Virus record (IMG/VR): IMGVR_UViG_3300044984_002647 | Location: 1-55,663 of that record | Strand: one strand, 5' to 3' | Length of the DNA: 55,663 nucleotides | DNA from: a virus | Shown: positions 39,272 to 47,315 of the stretch, in pieces | Layout: every line of letters starts with the position of its first letter | How positions within the stretch are numbered: position 1 is the stretch's first letter | Program-made: the position numbers and the translations under genes | Notes under the pieces: model-generated | Database searches by the model: none | Seen by the model: only the letters and a program-made list of their open reading frames with translations | What the model was told of the DNA's origin: nothing

Positions 39272-40255
39272 ATGGTAAATGACATAATCTCGGAGGTCGG
39301 AAACAACTTTAAGAAAATTGACATTGAAGTTATACCGAGGTTAATTGAAATATTGAAGAAAAATCCAAGCTTTGCTGAATTGTATAATAGTTGCGAATCG
39401 GTGGAAGCGGCGGTCGCGGAATACAACAACGCAAAATATTCCGAGATTATTGATTATATAAATTCACTTTCGAGGAAAAAGAATTTGCATTTCGGTGAAA
39501 TACCGTTTGTATTTTTGCTCCGAGGTTGCATTTCCGGGGGAAGTAATATAGGAGATTTAATTTTACCCGGAAACAAAACTGTCGATGTAAAGGCTCTGGA
39601 TGATGGGTCAAATATAAAATTAGAGAACGCGTCAATCCACGGATACAAAAATTTGATGTTCACAAAGGCGCTGCGTGCTCTCACTCACATTTTAGAGAAA
39701 AACGAAAATGCCAGAAATTACCTAAAGAGTGTTATAACGGACGACCACAAATTTGAGGGAAGACCCGCAAGTCAGGATGAAAAAGATTATGTTTGTGATT
39801 TTATAGATAATTTAAACGAGGAAGAAATGGGAACAACCGTATTCTCTGGGCTAGAACTTGTAGGAAAACGACTAAATCAAGTCGAGGTTGATGCTCCAAT
39901 AAATTACGCAAAACTGCACATAGATGGTAAGGTTATCATAGCTAAGATAGAAAACGGTCCGGAAGTTCTACGAGAAATGGAAAGCAATAAACCGAGGAAA
40001 GTGACTTTAAGTCGAGTGACGGACACACTTGAACATATAACTATTCCAACCCTGAAACAGATTTCATATTTCACCAAGGCGATATCTTGTACAACGATTA
40101 CTGCCGAGTTATTGCCCATGATTCATTATACCGAAGGTATTGTGGTAGTAAACAAGCTCGGAAAAGACGCTTTTTATGTAAAAAAAGAGGAGTTTTTTAA
40201 TTATTTTGTGTTCAATCGTCTGTCAAAAGGTATAAAACTCAAAGTGTTTATATAA
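39272..40255 (+). CDS. PD-(D/E)XK nuclease-like protein (327 aa)
   Basis: The ATG at 39272 (MVNDIISEVGNNF) is preferred over a TTG at 39257 overlapping the polymerase stop. The core 'NLHFGEIPFVFLLRGC', then 'IGDLILPGNKTVDVKAL' has the E...GD-L-(x)n-DVK arrangement of PD-(D/E)XK nucleases. The rest is not recognised: helical before, mixed alpha/beta after, with a C-terminal 'EGIVVVNKLGKDAFYVKKEEFFNYFVF'. It follows the polymerase-like gene closely. A DNA-processing role is plausible; activity is not shown. Confidence 0.55.
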   Translation: MVNDIISEVGNNFKKIDIEVIPRLIEILKKNPSFAELYNSCESVEAAVAEYNNAKYSEIIDYINSLSRKKNLHFGEIPFVFLLRGCISGGSNIGDLILPGNKTVDVKALDDGSNIKLENASIHGYKNLMFTKALRALTHILEKNENARNYLKSVITDDHKFEGRPASQDEKDYVCDFIDNLNEEEMGTTVFSGLELVGKRLNQVEVDAPINYAKLHIDGKVIIAKIENGPEVLREMESNKPRKVTLSRVTDTLEHITIPTLKQISYFTKAISCTTITAELLPMIHYTEGIVVVNKLGKDAFYVKKEEFFNYFVFNRLSKGIKLKVFI

Positions 40256-40269
40256 TTATAGAGAAACCC

Positions 40270-41127
40270 GTGAATACTTTTATAGACAATATTATAACCG
40301 AGGCAGGAATAGACGATAGAATTAACTCCGGCATATTAGACATATACGACCCAGTCCACATTGTGGTATTGATGGAATGTATGATTGACAGAGGAATGGA
40401 TGAATTAACTGTCATGGAGGGCGTTGAAGCGATGATGCTAAAAAACGAGGGAAAGTTTCCGGAACGCCAAGCATTTAACAAAGAAGGCTGGTTGGTAACA
40501 TTTCCGTCGATTGAATATAAAAAGGCAGCAATTCAGAAAGGAACTCATTTTGAGTCGGACCCAACTCACGGACAGGGCGGAATGAATCTTTATTATAAGA
40601 AACGAGGCAAACAAAAGCGCACCAACCAACAAGGACCAAGCGCAACAGAGCCAACCGCCCCGCAAGGCGGAGCCACCCCACCAACAACCCCAGTAAAAGA
40701 ACCGGCAGCAGAAAAACAACCGGCAAATATAGGGTCCGCTCCATCTGATAAACCAGCGGTCGTGAAACCGGAACAAAAACCAGCGAGTTCTGGGGCAAAT
40801 TCGGGAGTTTCTGATACAATCCCACCGGATGTAACCAAAAACGCTCCCACAGGCAACGGCGGGGCATCTGGTGGGGCATCTGGCGCGACTCCGGGCGCAA
40901 CTTCCGCCGTTGGTGCCGGGACAATCCCAACACCTTCCGCCCCAGATTATGTTGCACTGTCGGCCAAATTCGCCCAACAAAAAGGTTGGACCTCTGTTCC
41001 GTACGGAGAATGGAGAAATCCTATGGGAGAAGCTTCGGCGGTCGTCGGAATGACCGGTGAAATTGTTCCAATAAAGAACGTGGACCGGGAAGAATTTAAA
41101 ATATTTGCTCAAAAGAATGGTGCATAA
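40270..41127 (+). CDS. Unknown protein with Pro/Ala-rich linker (285 aa)
   Basis: It starts at a GTG (no SD) with a helical N-terminus, MNTFIDNIITEAGIDDRI, similar to the start of the preceding protein (NDIISEVGNNF). An ordered domain of ~110 residues follows (HIVVLMECMIDRGMDELTVM; 'KEGWLVTFPSIEYKKAAIQKG'). Residues ~115-225 are a Pro/Ala/Gly/Thr linker. A short C-terminal domain ends 'WRNPMGEASAVVGMTGEIVPI'. No family recognised. The stop overlaps the next gene's ATG (TAATG). The linker suggests two functional ends, e.g. an adaptor or head-delivered protein. Confidence 0.6.
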   Translation: MNTFIDNIITEAGIDDRINSGILDIYDPVHIVVLMECMIDRGMDELTVMEGVEAMMLKNEGKFPERQAFNKEGWLVTFPSIEYKKAAIQKGTHFESDPTHGQGGMNLYYKKRGKQKRTNQQGPSATEPTAPQGGATPPTTPVKEPAAEKQPANIGSAPSDKPAVVKPEQKPASSGANSGVSDTIPPDVTKNAPTGNGGASGGASGATPGATSAVGAGTIPTPSAPDYVALSAKFAQQKGWTSVPYGEWRNPMGEASAVVGMTGEIVPIKNVDREEFKIFAQKNGA

Positions 41128-41522
41128 TGCGTGAATATGACACACAGTTGTTGTGTACGTTTGCTACATATCAAACATATTTGCAGGAGGTTCGTGCGTT
41201 AGTTCAATATTACGATATACCCGAAAATGCCGTGTATGTATTACAGAGCACATTAGATTTTAATGACATATTTTTAACGTTCAATGCAAAACGTGGAAAA
41301 ATTGAGTTTTATCCAAGGACGATGTCAGTGCACCGTAAAAAAGAATATAACGTAATATATTCTATCAATGCACTCAACGAATTGATTAGATCAGAGACCG
41401 GCGGAATGTCTGGTCGAGAATATCAAGTAGACTGGGAACAATACAGAAACTCTTTCATATCCACAAGCGGAGGAAAATTCCGCGTCACCCCCACAAAATT
41501 GTTAACAATATCTCGACTATAA
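41127..41522 (+). CDS. Unknown 131-aa protein
   Basis: It starts by TAATG overlap with the previous gene. The sequence has an aromatic-rich N-terminus (MREYDTQLLCTFATYQTYLQ) and mixed alpha/beta composition ('NAVYVLQSTLDFNDIFLTFNAKRGKIEFYPR'), ending 'FRVTPTKLLTISRL'. I do not recognise the family. It is the last gene of this transcript; a 200-nt non-coding leader of the ssDNA-binding protein follows. Confidence 0.55.
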   Translation: MREYDTQLLCTFATYQTYLQEVRALVQYYDIPENAVYVLQSTLDFNDIFLTFNAKRGKIEFYPRTMSVHRKKEYNVIYSINALNELIRSETGGMSGREYQVDWEQYRNSFISTSGGKFRVTPTKLLTISRL

Positions 41523-41722
41523 ACGAGATTTTTTGTTCGATTTTTTGGCGTCTAGATACTTATTAATAACCGAGAAATGCAGTACGGTTGATTAATAAAA
41601 AGATTAATCTTATTATAGATTGACGAATTGCAATTCTTGGTTCATATTACCGGATATTAACTATTTGGTAACTGAAACTAACTAGCTAAATTAAACATTA
41701 AACATTAATAAATAAAAATACT
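41523..41722 (+). promoter_or_regulatory. A/T-rich leader of the ssDNA-binding protein gene
   Basis: This 200-nt gap has no gene. It holds a 7-bp hairpin (gattaat / attaatc, 41590-41609), a candidate promoter (41620-41648) and, just before the ATG, tandem ATTAAAC ATTAAAC ATTAAT followed by A-rich sequence without SD. T4 gp32 represses its own mRNA by binding an unstructured A/U-rich leader; this leader could serve the same purpose. That is inference. Confidence 0.45.
41620..41648 (+). promoter_or_regulatory. Candidate sigma70-type promoter for ssDNA-binding protein
   Basis: TTGACG (41620-41625), 17-nt spacer, CATATT (41643-41648). It would give a leader of about 70 nt for the gene at 41723. 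The -10 matches at four of six bases. Confidence 0.4.
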
Positions 41723-42538
41723 ATGGCATTAGACATATCAAAAATTAAAGCTCGCTTGGAGAGCATGAAAGCAAATTCGAACAAATCGACAAGCATCTGG
41801 AAGCCAACTCCGGGAAAAACCACGGTGAGATTTCTTCCTTATACGCACAGTCCGGAATTTCCATTCGTTGAATTATTGTTTCACTACAACTTAAACGGTA
41901 AGACATATTTGAGCCCTACGTCGTTTGGTCGACCGGACCCGATTGTGGAGTTTGCAACTAAACTTAAGAAGAATAGTTCAAGCAAAGAAGAGTGGACCAA
42001 AGCTAGGGCGCTGGACCCAAAACCAAGAACATACGCGCCGATTCTAGTGCGCGGACAAGAAAATGAAGGTGTAAAATTCTGGGGAATGGGCAAGACTGTA
42101 TATCAATCCGTACTTGATATCATGAATGACTCCGACTTCGGAGATATTACCGATTTGAATACTGGTCGCGATATTCTTGTAGAATTTAAGACTGCTGCCG
42201 AGACTGGTAAGAGCTTCCCGGAAACAACTGTTCGTCCGAGGGGAAATACAACTCCGGCATTTGCATCGACGGATAAGGTTCTGTTTGAGAAGGTTAAGCA
42301 TCAACGAAACATTGTGGAACTATTTCCAGAACTGTCGTATGATGAATTGACCGCAGTCATGGATACGTGGGTGAATTCCGTCGAAGGAAATCCGGACGGA
42401 GAAGAAGCTCCCATTCCAACAATCGTTGACGATAGTGAAGCACCAGTGATTGTGAGTTCCACAACAAAGGCATCGGTGAAATCGCCGATATCGCCAACTG
42501 CGGCAAAGCAAGAGTTCGATGACATGTTCAACTCTTAA
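41723..42538 (+). CDS. Single-stranded DNA-binding protein (gp32-like)
   Basis: Of 271 residues, the N-terminal segment ALDISKIKARLESMKANSNK is basic, then 'SIWKPTPGKTTVRFLPYTHSPEFPFVELLFHYNL', 'SPTSFGRPDPIVEFA' and 'RTYAPILVRGQENEGVKFWGMGKTVYQSVL' follow the pattern of T4-like gp32 cores. A low-complexity acidic linker leads to a C-terminal 'EFDDMFNS' tail, the protein-interaction end of gp32-type SSBs. No Cys is present, so the T4 zinc site is absent. It coats ssDNA in replication and recombination and is expected to work with UvsX and the helicase encoded next. Confidence 0.88.
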   Translation: MALDISKIKARLESMKANSNKSTSIWKPTPGKTTVRFLPYTHSPEFPFVELLFHYNLNGKTYLSPTSFGRPDPIVEFATKLKKNSSSKEEWTKARALDPKPRTYAPILVRGQENEGVKFWGMGKTVYQSVLDIMNDSDFGDITDLNTGRDILVEFKTAAETGKSFPETTVRPRGNTTPAFASTDKVLFEKVKHQRNIVELFPELSYDELTAVMDTWVNSVEGNPDGEEAPIPTIVDDSEAPVIVSSTTKASVKSPISPTAAKQEFDDMFNS

Positions 42539-42582
42539 AGTTGAATTAGTCTAACTGATAGATAATAAATGATATAATGATG

Positions 42583-42600
42583 CGCCAGCCAATGCTGGCG
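42583..42600 (+). other. GC-rich hairpin between gp32-like gene and uvsX
   Basis: A perfect 7-bp stem cgccagc / gctggcg with loop caat, flanked by possible extra pairs, is not followed by a T-run. It may be an RNA-processing site, a stability element or a weak terminator. Confidence 0.55.
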
Positions 42601-42626
42601 TATCTTATATTGACCCTTTTACATAT

Positions 42627-43868
42627 ATGGAAAAATTAGAAAAACTTGAAAAGAAGAAACGCGTCGAGGTGGAAATGGATTCACAAGATAATCTTGGTGA
42701 AGTCTTAGCCGAGGCAATTAACAAAGCCCAAGGAGAAAAGGTAGCATTTTTCTTGGACGAGGATGAAGACGCCTCGCAAGTGACGGATTGGATTACAACC
42801 GGAAACGATTTAGTGGATTTGTCCATCGCAAATCGACCAAATGCGGGAATCCCAGTCGGCAGAATAACCGAATTGACTGGCCTCGAAGGCTCTGGAAAGA
42901 GTTTGATGGCCGCTCATATAATAAAAGCTACCCAACAAAAAGGCGGAATGGCTGTTTTATTTGACACCGAATGCGCAATTGAAAGAAATTGGTTGGCCGG
43001 AATTGGTGTAGACGTCAGCAAGGGAAACTTGATGATTGTAAACATGAATATTCTAGAACACATATTCGACTCAATTGAGCAAATTATTGTGGGAGTCCGC
43101 AAGGCGAATAAAAACAGATTAGTGACGATTATTGTGGATAGCATCGCGGCCACGTCTACGTTGAAAGAAATGGCGGCGGACCACGGTGTAGATGGATACG
43201 CCACAGGTAAAGCTATCATCACCAGCAAGGCAATGCGAAAAATTACACAATTGATTGCAAAGCAACGAGTATGTCTAATATTTGCAAATCAACTTCGCCA
43301 AAAAATTGGGTTTGTTGGCCTCGGAGATCCGTGGACAACCAGCGGAGGAAAAGCACTCGCATACCACGCATCGCTTAGATTGCGGCTCAAGCCGGTGGGA
43401 CAAATCAAGACTGCTGACAAAAATGTCGTTGGCGTGAAGACAAAATGTACGGTGATAAAAAACCGCATGGGACCGCCACTGAAAAGCGTCGAGTTCAACA
43501 TTTTCTTCGACCGTGGTATCGACAATTATGGAAATTGGCTTGAAAAATTGCTCGAATGGGATGTAATCACGAACGCGAAGAAGGAAAAGAGCGACGTGAA
43601 AAAGTCCAAGAAGGAAAAAGACGCAGAGAAAGAGGAAGATAAGAAAGCGAAAAGTCTTCAATTCATCATGACAGTCGAGGGCAAAGAGCCCGAGACTGTG
43701 GTGTTTGAAAAGAAAGAATTCACTAAATTGATAGCCGACAGACAGGAATGTAGAGATTATCTATATACCAAGCTGTGCGATGAGTTTATTATGAAATATA
43801 GAACTCCGTCTGGCGACGCTGGCGATGACATCGAAATTGATGCTGTTGGCGAGGGTATGGACGAATAA
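42627..43868 (+). CDS. uvsX: UvsX, RecA-like recombinase
   Basis: Walker A is GLEGSGKS (residues 85-92). 'GGMAVLFDTECAIERNWLAG' and the Walker B strand VTIIVDSIAAT (D171) follow the T4 UvsX/RecA order, with 'LIFANQLRQKIGF' and 'TTSGGKALAYHASLRLRL' as the later DNA-binding and subunit-contact segments. It is 413 aa against about 390 for T4 UvsX; the excess is a Lys/Glu-rich insert near residues 318-345. UvsX forms ATP-dependent filaments on ssDNA and drives recombination-dependent replication. It lies between the SSB and the FEN nuclease. Confidence 0.92.
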   Translation: MEKLEKLEKKKRVEVEMDSQDNLGEVLAEAINKAQGEKVAFFLDEDEDASQVTDWITTGNDLVDLSIANRPNAGIPVGRITELTGLEGSGKSLMAAHIIKATQQKGGMAVLFDTECAIERNWLAGIGVDVSKGNLMIVNMNILEHIFDSIEQIIVGVRKANKNRLVTIIVDSIAATSTLKEMAADHGVDGYATGKAIITSKAMRKITQLIAKQRVCLIFANQLRQKIGFVGLGDPWTTSGGKALAYHASLRLRLKPVGQIKTADKNVVGVKTKCTVIKNRMGPPLKSVEFNIFFDRGIDNYGNWLEKLLEWDVITNAKKEKSDVKKSKKEKDAEKEEDKKAKSLQFIMTVEGKEPETVVFEKKEFTKLIADRQECRDYLYTKLCDEFIMKYRTPSGDAGDDIEIDAVGEGMDE

Positions 43869-43876
43869 AAATTAAT

Positions 43877-43902
43877 CGCGTGGAGTGAAATACCTCCACG
43901 CG
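43877..43902 (+). other. GC-rich hairpin before the 5'-3' exonuclease gene
   Basis: A perfect 9-bp stem cgcgtggag / ctccacgcg with an 8-nt loop lies 12-37 nt before the ATG at 43914. No T-run follows. It may act as an mRNA processing or attenuation element, like the hairpin at 42583. Confidence 0.55.
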
Positions 43903-43913
43903 GTTCTCATTAC

Positions 43914-44978
43914 ATGGAAAACGATACTAAGAAAAAATTTACGTCTCTATTTGCTCAAATAAAAGAGGAGCACGCCACGGCTGTAATCACACCGAGGACT
44001 AAAAATAGTGACATACTGGTTATTGATGGTACCAATAATTTTATACGCACTTGGTCGGTAGTCCCAACTCTTAACGATAACGGAGAACACGTCGGCGGAG
44101 TGAGTGGGTTTTTAACTACAATCGGACATGCGATTAAATTACTAACTCCCACGAAGGTCATTATTGTTTTTGATGGAAAGGGCGGGTCGCAGAGAAGAAA
44201 GAAACTATATCCGGACTACAAGAATAAACGGGCAATGAAAGTCCGAGTGAATCGAGCATACGAGGAAATGAGCGACCCACAGACCGAACAGGATTCTATG
44301 ATAAATCAACTCATGATGCTCATTGACTATTTAAAGTCTTTGCCGGTGAGTGTGGTAGCTATAGATTATATAGAAGCCGACGACACGATTGGATTTATCG
44401 CGACTCAAATGTATCCTACGTCACGAATCACAATCATGAGCGCAGACAAGGATTTCTTACAACTGGTAAATGACCGAGTGTCCATTTGGAGCCCCACAAA
44501 AAAGAAATTGTACGGAGTTCAAGACGTAATAAATGAATACGGAATACACCCAATAAACTTCATATACTACAGAATCCTCGAAGGAGATACATCGGATAAT
44601 ATAGGAGGTGTTAAAGGTATCGGACTAATAACAGCAAAAAAGAGATTTCCTGTCCTACTGGACAGCAAAGAAACTTCCGTTGATGCCATCCTGACTATCG
44701 CCAAGGAACGGGTGAATGAGAGTAAAGTATTCTCAACCGTAGCAGACAGTGCCGATATCTTGGACAGAAATTACAACCTGATGCAATTAAAGACACCGAG
44801 TTTTTCTCCGACGTTACAACTGAAAATTTTCGACACCGTAGACAACGTTAACAAATATAATAAGCTAGAATTTATGCAGAAGATAGCAATGCGTAAAATG
44901 CAAGCGAGCATCCCAAATTATCTAGCGTGGGTAAATGAAGTATTCAACCCACTATCAGTATTTTCAACGTCAGAATAA
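43914..44978 (+). CDS. 5'-3' exonuclease/flap endonuclease (RNase H-like)
   Basis: FEN-family features: ILVIDGTNNFIRTW (first metal Asp), 'VIIVFDGKGGSQRRKKLYPDYK', 'IEADDTIGFIA' with the E-A-D-D cluster, 'ITIMSADKDFLQLV' (S-x-D-K-D), and 'GDTSDNIGGVKGIGLITAKK', the helix-hairpin-helix region. At 354 aa it is near T4 RNase H (305 aa) with extra C-terminal sequence. It removes RNA primers and trims flaps in lagging-strand synthesis. It is coupled to the next gene (stop at 44978, ATG at 44980). Confidence 0.88.
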   Translation: MENDTKKKFTSLFAQIKEEHATAVITPRTKNSDILVIDGTNNFIRTWSVVPTLNDNGEHVGGVSGFLTTIGHAIKLLTPTKVIIVFDGKGGSQRRKKLYPDYKNKRAMKVRVNRAYEEMSDPQTEQDSMINQLMMLIDYLKSLPVSVVAIDYIEADDTIGFIATQMYPTSRITIMSADKDFLQLVNDRVSIWSPTKKKLYGVQDVINEYGIHPINFIYYRILEGDTSDNIGGVKGIGLITAKKRFPVLLDSKETSVDAILTIAKERVNESKVFSTVADSADILDRNYNLMQLKTPSFSPTLQLKIFDTVDNVNKYNKLEFMQKIAMRKMQASIPNYLAWVNEVFNPLSVFSTSE

Positions 44979-44979
44979 T

Positions 44980-45774
44980 ATGAAAGCATTCGTAAAAACA
45001 AACAACGGCACATTTCCAAACATCAATTTTTATTGTGCGTGGGAAGCATTTAACACACTGGGATATGACGTTGTTTGTTTTGAAGAAAAGGATTTGGATA
45101 AACTTGATATAACTATACACACACCCCTGTTCGCCGGAGTGACAGTATTTCGCAAGGCGATTGACAAACTTGGTGTGAATTATCCACCGTTTGATTGCTA
45201 TCCAGAGGTGTTAAATCCGCACTACGCCAGAAAAATTGAAAAAAGTACACTCGGAGAAGTGCGGGCAAAGTTTAATGATGACGAGATCCCGGTATTTGTA
45301 AAACCAATCAAGCCGAAAGAATTCAATGGTGTGGTATTAAAGTCGATGTTAGATTTACTTCCAATTTACACCAAGAAGGACGATGTGCCTGTTTATGTTT
45401 CTGACCCAATTGACATTGTGTCCGAATTTCGTGTTTATGTCATGGAAGGCGAGATTCTAGCGGTTAAGCATTATTATGGCGAGTGGCAAATAGTACCAGA
45501 CATAAATTTTGTGGAAGAAGTCGTAAGAAATTACAAGCCAAGTCCCGTAGCATACGGGGTAGACGTTGGTGTAACCAACAATGGCCAAAATTTTGTTATA
45601 GAGGCTAATGATGGATGCAACTTGGGCAATTACGGCTTAGATTCTATACATTATGGTGAGATGATTATTGCCAGATGGGTAGAAATAGTCGGCGGAGGAA
45701 ATAATAAGTCCGACGGCTTGAAGAATTTAATGCAAGCCAGAGCGGAAGAGATTAGAAAAAGTCTCCACCGATAA
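44980..45774 (+). CDS. ATP-grasp protein (R2K/DUF4343-like)
   Basis: The start at 44980 (MKAFVKTNNGTFPN) follows the previous stop directly; the open frame reaches back to 44935. Nucleotide-binding elements: 'IPVFVKPIKPKEFNGVV' (Lys on the small lobe), 'DIVSEFRVYVMEGEILAVKHYYG' and FVIEANDGCNLGNYGL, with the acidic metal ligands in E-x-N. The sequence 'PSPVAYGVDVGVTNNG' is typical of the R2K clade of phage ATP-grasp enzymes. The superfamily makes amide or peptide bonds through acyl-phosphates; phage members are predicted to modify a protein or a nucleotide base, with substrate unknown. It is embedded in the replication cluster. Confidence 0.75.
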   Translation: MKAFVKTNNGTFPNINFYCAWEAFNTLGYDVVCFEEKDLDKLDITIHTPLFAGVTVFRKAIDKLGVNYPPFDCYPEVLNPHYARKIEKSTLGEVRAKFNDDEIPVFVKPIKPKEFNGVVLKSMLDLLPIYTKKDDVPVYVSDPIDIVSEFRVYVMEGEILAVKHYYGEWQIVPDINFVEEVVRNYKPSPVAYGVDVGVTNNGQNFVIEANDGCNLGNYGLDSIHYGEMIIARWVEIVGGGNNKSDGLKNLMQARAEEIRKSLHR

Positions 45775-45836
45775 CGTTTAGTATTTATCATTTGACTATG
45801 CCCAGATATCGGGTAAGATAGAGCCATCAACTTATT

Positions 45837-47234
45837 ATGGCACCAGTAATCATCGACAATCTGCACAAGTTTGGCTTGGAATTCCAAGTAAAAATCATAG
45901 CAGGAATATTAACCGACAAAGTTTTTTTGGAGCGCGTCGTTGACATCATAGATGTCGAAGCGTTCGAAAACGAATCCCATCGCTGGATTCTAAAAGAAAT
46001 TATTCAATATCATATACAATACAAGGATTTGCCGACATTCCAAGTTTTCAAGGTTCGCATTGTAACCATAGAGAACGAGGAATTCAAGGCCGCTATCACG
46101 GAACAACTTAGGTCCGTGCACGCGAAGATTTCTGAAAAAGATTTGCAATTCGTGAGAGAACAATTTTTGGAATTTTGCAAAAATCAAAAATTGAAGAGTG
46201 CCATCATGGACTCCGTTGACCACTTGAAGAGTGGTGAATACGAAAAGATTAAGTCCCTAGTTGACGGCGCAATGAAAGCGGGCATGGAACGAAACCTTGG
46301 CCATAATTATCACGTCGATATAGCAACGCGCATGAGTGAAATGTGCCGAAAAACTATTTCTACGGGATGGGCACCGGTTGATAAATTGTTGGATGGTGGA
46401 CTCGGGCCGGGAGAACTTGGCATTGTAGTTGCCCCTGCTGGTATTGGCAAATCTTGGCTGTTGTGCTCACTCGGAGCCCGCGCCATGAAACAAGGCAAAA
46501 ATATTGCACATTTCACCTTAGAGTTAAATGAAAATTATGTTGGCCTTCGGTATGACTGCTGCTTCACGGGAATCAACTTCCAAGAGATTAAATATAAACA
46601 GGACGAGGTTGCCGAAAAAATCAAGGGAATCAAAGGTAAACTATTTGTCAAATATTTCCCTCTTAAAACGGTAAGTGCACAATCACTCAAATTCCATGTA
46701 GAAAGAATACAGGTATTAGAGGGAATCCGCATTGATGAAATGATCGTGGATTACGCCGACATTCTTCGACCAATTGAGAAAGAAAAGAACAGCAACAGTT
46801 ATTCTGAGGCCGGTGGTATATACGAAGAATTGCGCCAAGCGGCTGGAGAATTACAGATTCCGGTTTGGACAGCATCTCAGACCAATCGTGGCGGTGGCCA
46901 AGAGGACGTCGTTCAAGCTCACAACATCGCGGACAGTTATAGAAAGATTATGACTGCGGACTTTGTCATCAGCGTTTCGAGAAATGTGCAGGATAAAGCA
47001 AATAATACCGCCCGGTGCCATATTATAAAAAACCGATTTGGTCCGGATGGAATTACACTTTATGCCAAAATGGACACTGGAAACGGCCAGATTGATTTAT
47101 TTGACGCGGATTCAAAAGAATCCACGGGAATTAAATCTATTATGGAAGGCGATGAAAATACCGTGAAAAGTTCATTGAAGGCGAAGTGGAATGCATCGCG
47201 CCAAAAGCAAAATGGAGAAAACGCAGATTTATAA
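45837..47234 (+). CDS. Replicative DNA helicase (gp41/DnaB-like)
   Basis: Walker A is APAGIGKS (residues 199-206) after 'STGWAPVDKLLDGGLGPGELGIVV', the DnaB-type lead-in. 'NIAHFTLELNENYVGLRYD' and the Walker B region MIVDYADILRPIEKE follow, then 'PVWTASQTNRGGGQ' (sensor) and 'NTARCHIIKNRFGPDG' (arginine finger region). The N-terminal 150 residues are the helical interaction domain. At 465 aa it matches T4 gp41 (475 aa). It unwinds DNA at the fork as a hexamer, normally with a primase that is not in this window. Confidence 0.9.
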   Translation: MAPVIIDNLHKFGLEFQVKIIAGILTDKVFLERVVDIIDVEAFENESHRWILKEIIQYHIQYKDLPTFQVFKVRIVTIENEEFKAAITEQLRSVHAKISEKDLQFVREQFLEFCKNQKLKSAIMDSVDHLKSGEYEKIKSLVDGAMKAGMERNLGHNYHVDIATRMSEMCRKTISTGWAPVDKLLDGGLGPGELGIVVAPAGIGKSWLLCSLGARAMKQGKNIAHFTLELNENYVGLRYDCCFTGINFQEIKYKQDEVAEKIKGIKGKLFVKYFPLKTVSAQSLKFHVERIQVLEGIRIDEMIVDYADILRPIEKEKNSNSYSEAGGIYEELRQAAGELQIPVWTASQTNRGGGQEDVVQAHNIADSYRKIMTADFVISVSRNVQDKANNTARCHIIKNRFGPDGITLYAKMDTGNGQIDLFDADSKESTGIKSIMEGDENTVKSSLKAKWNASRQKQNGENADL

Positions 47235-47315
47235 GAAAAAATTAAAAAATATATTTTCCAATTTTATTTTTTTAATAACTACTTATTTTCACCTTTAAAT
47301 ACAAAAAACTTTAAC

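Noticed and set aside
41523-41722. A/T-rich gap considered as a replication origin
   Set aside because: No iterons or clear strand-switch signal beyond two short ATTAAAC repeats; a gp32 mRNA leader explains it better.
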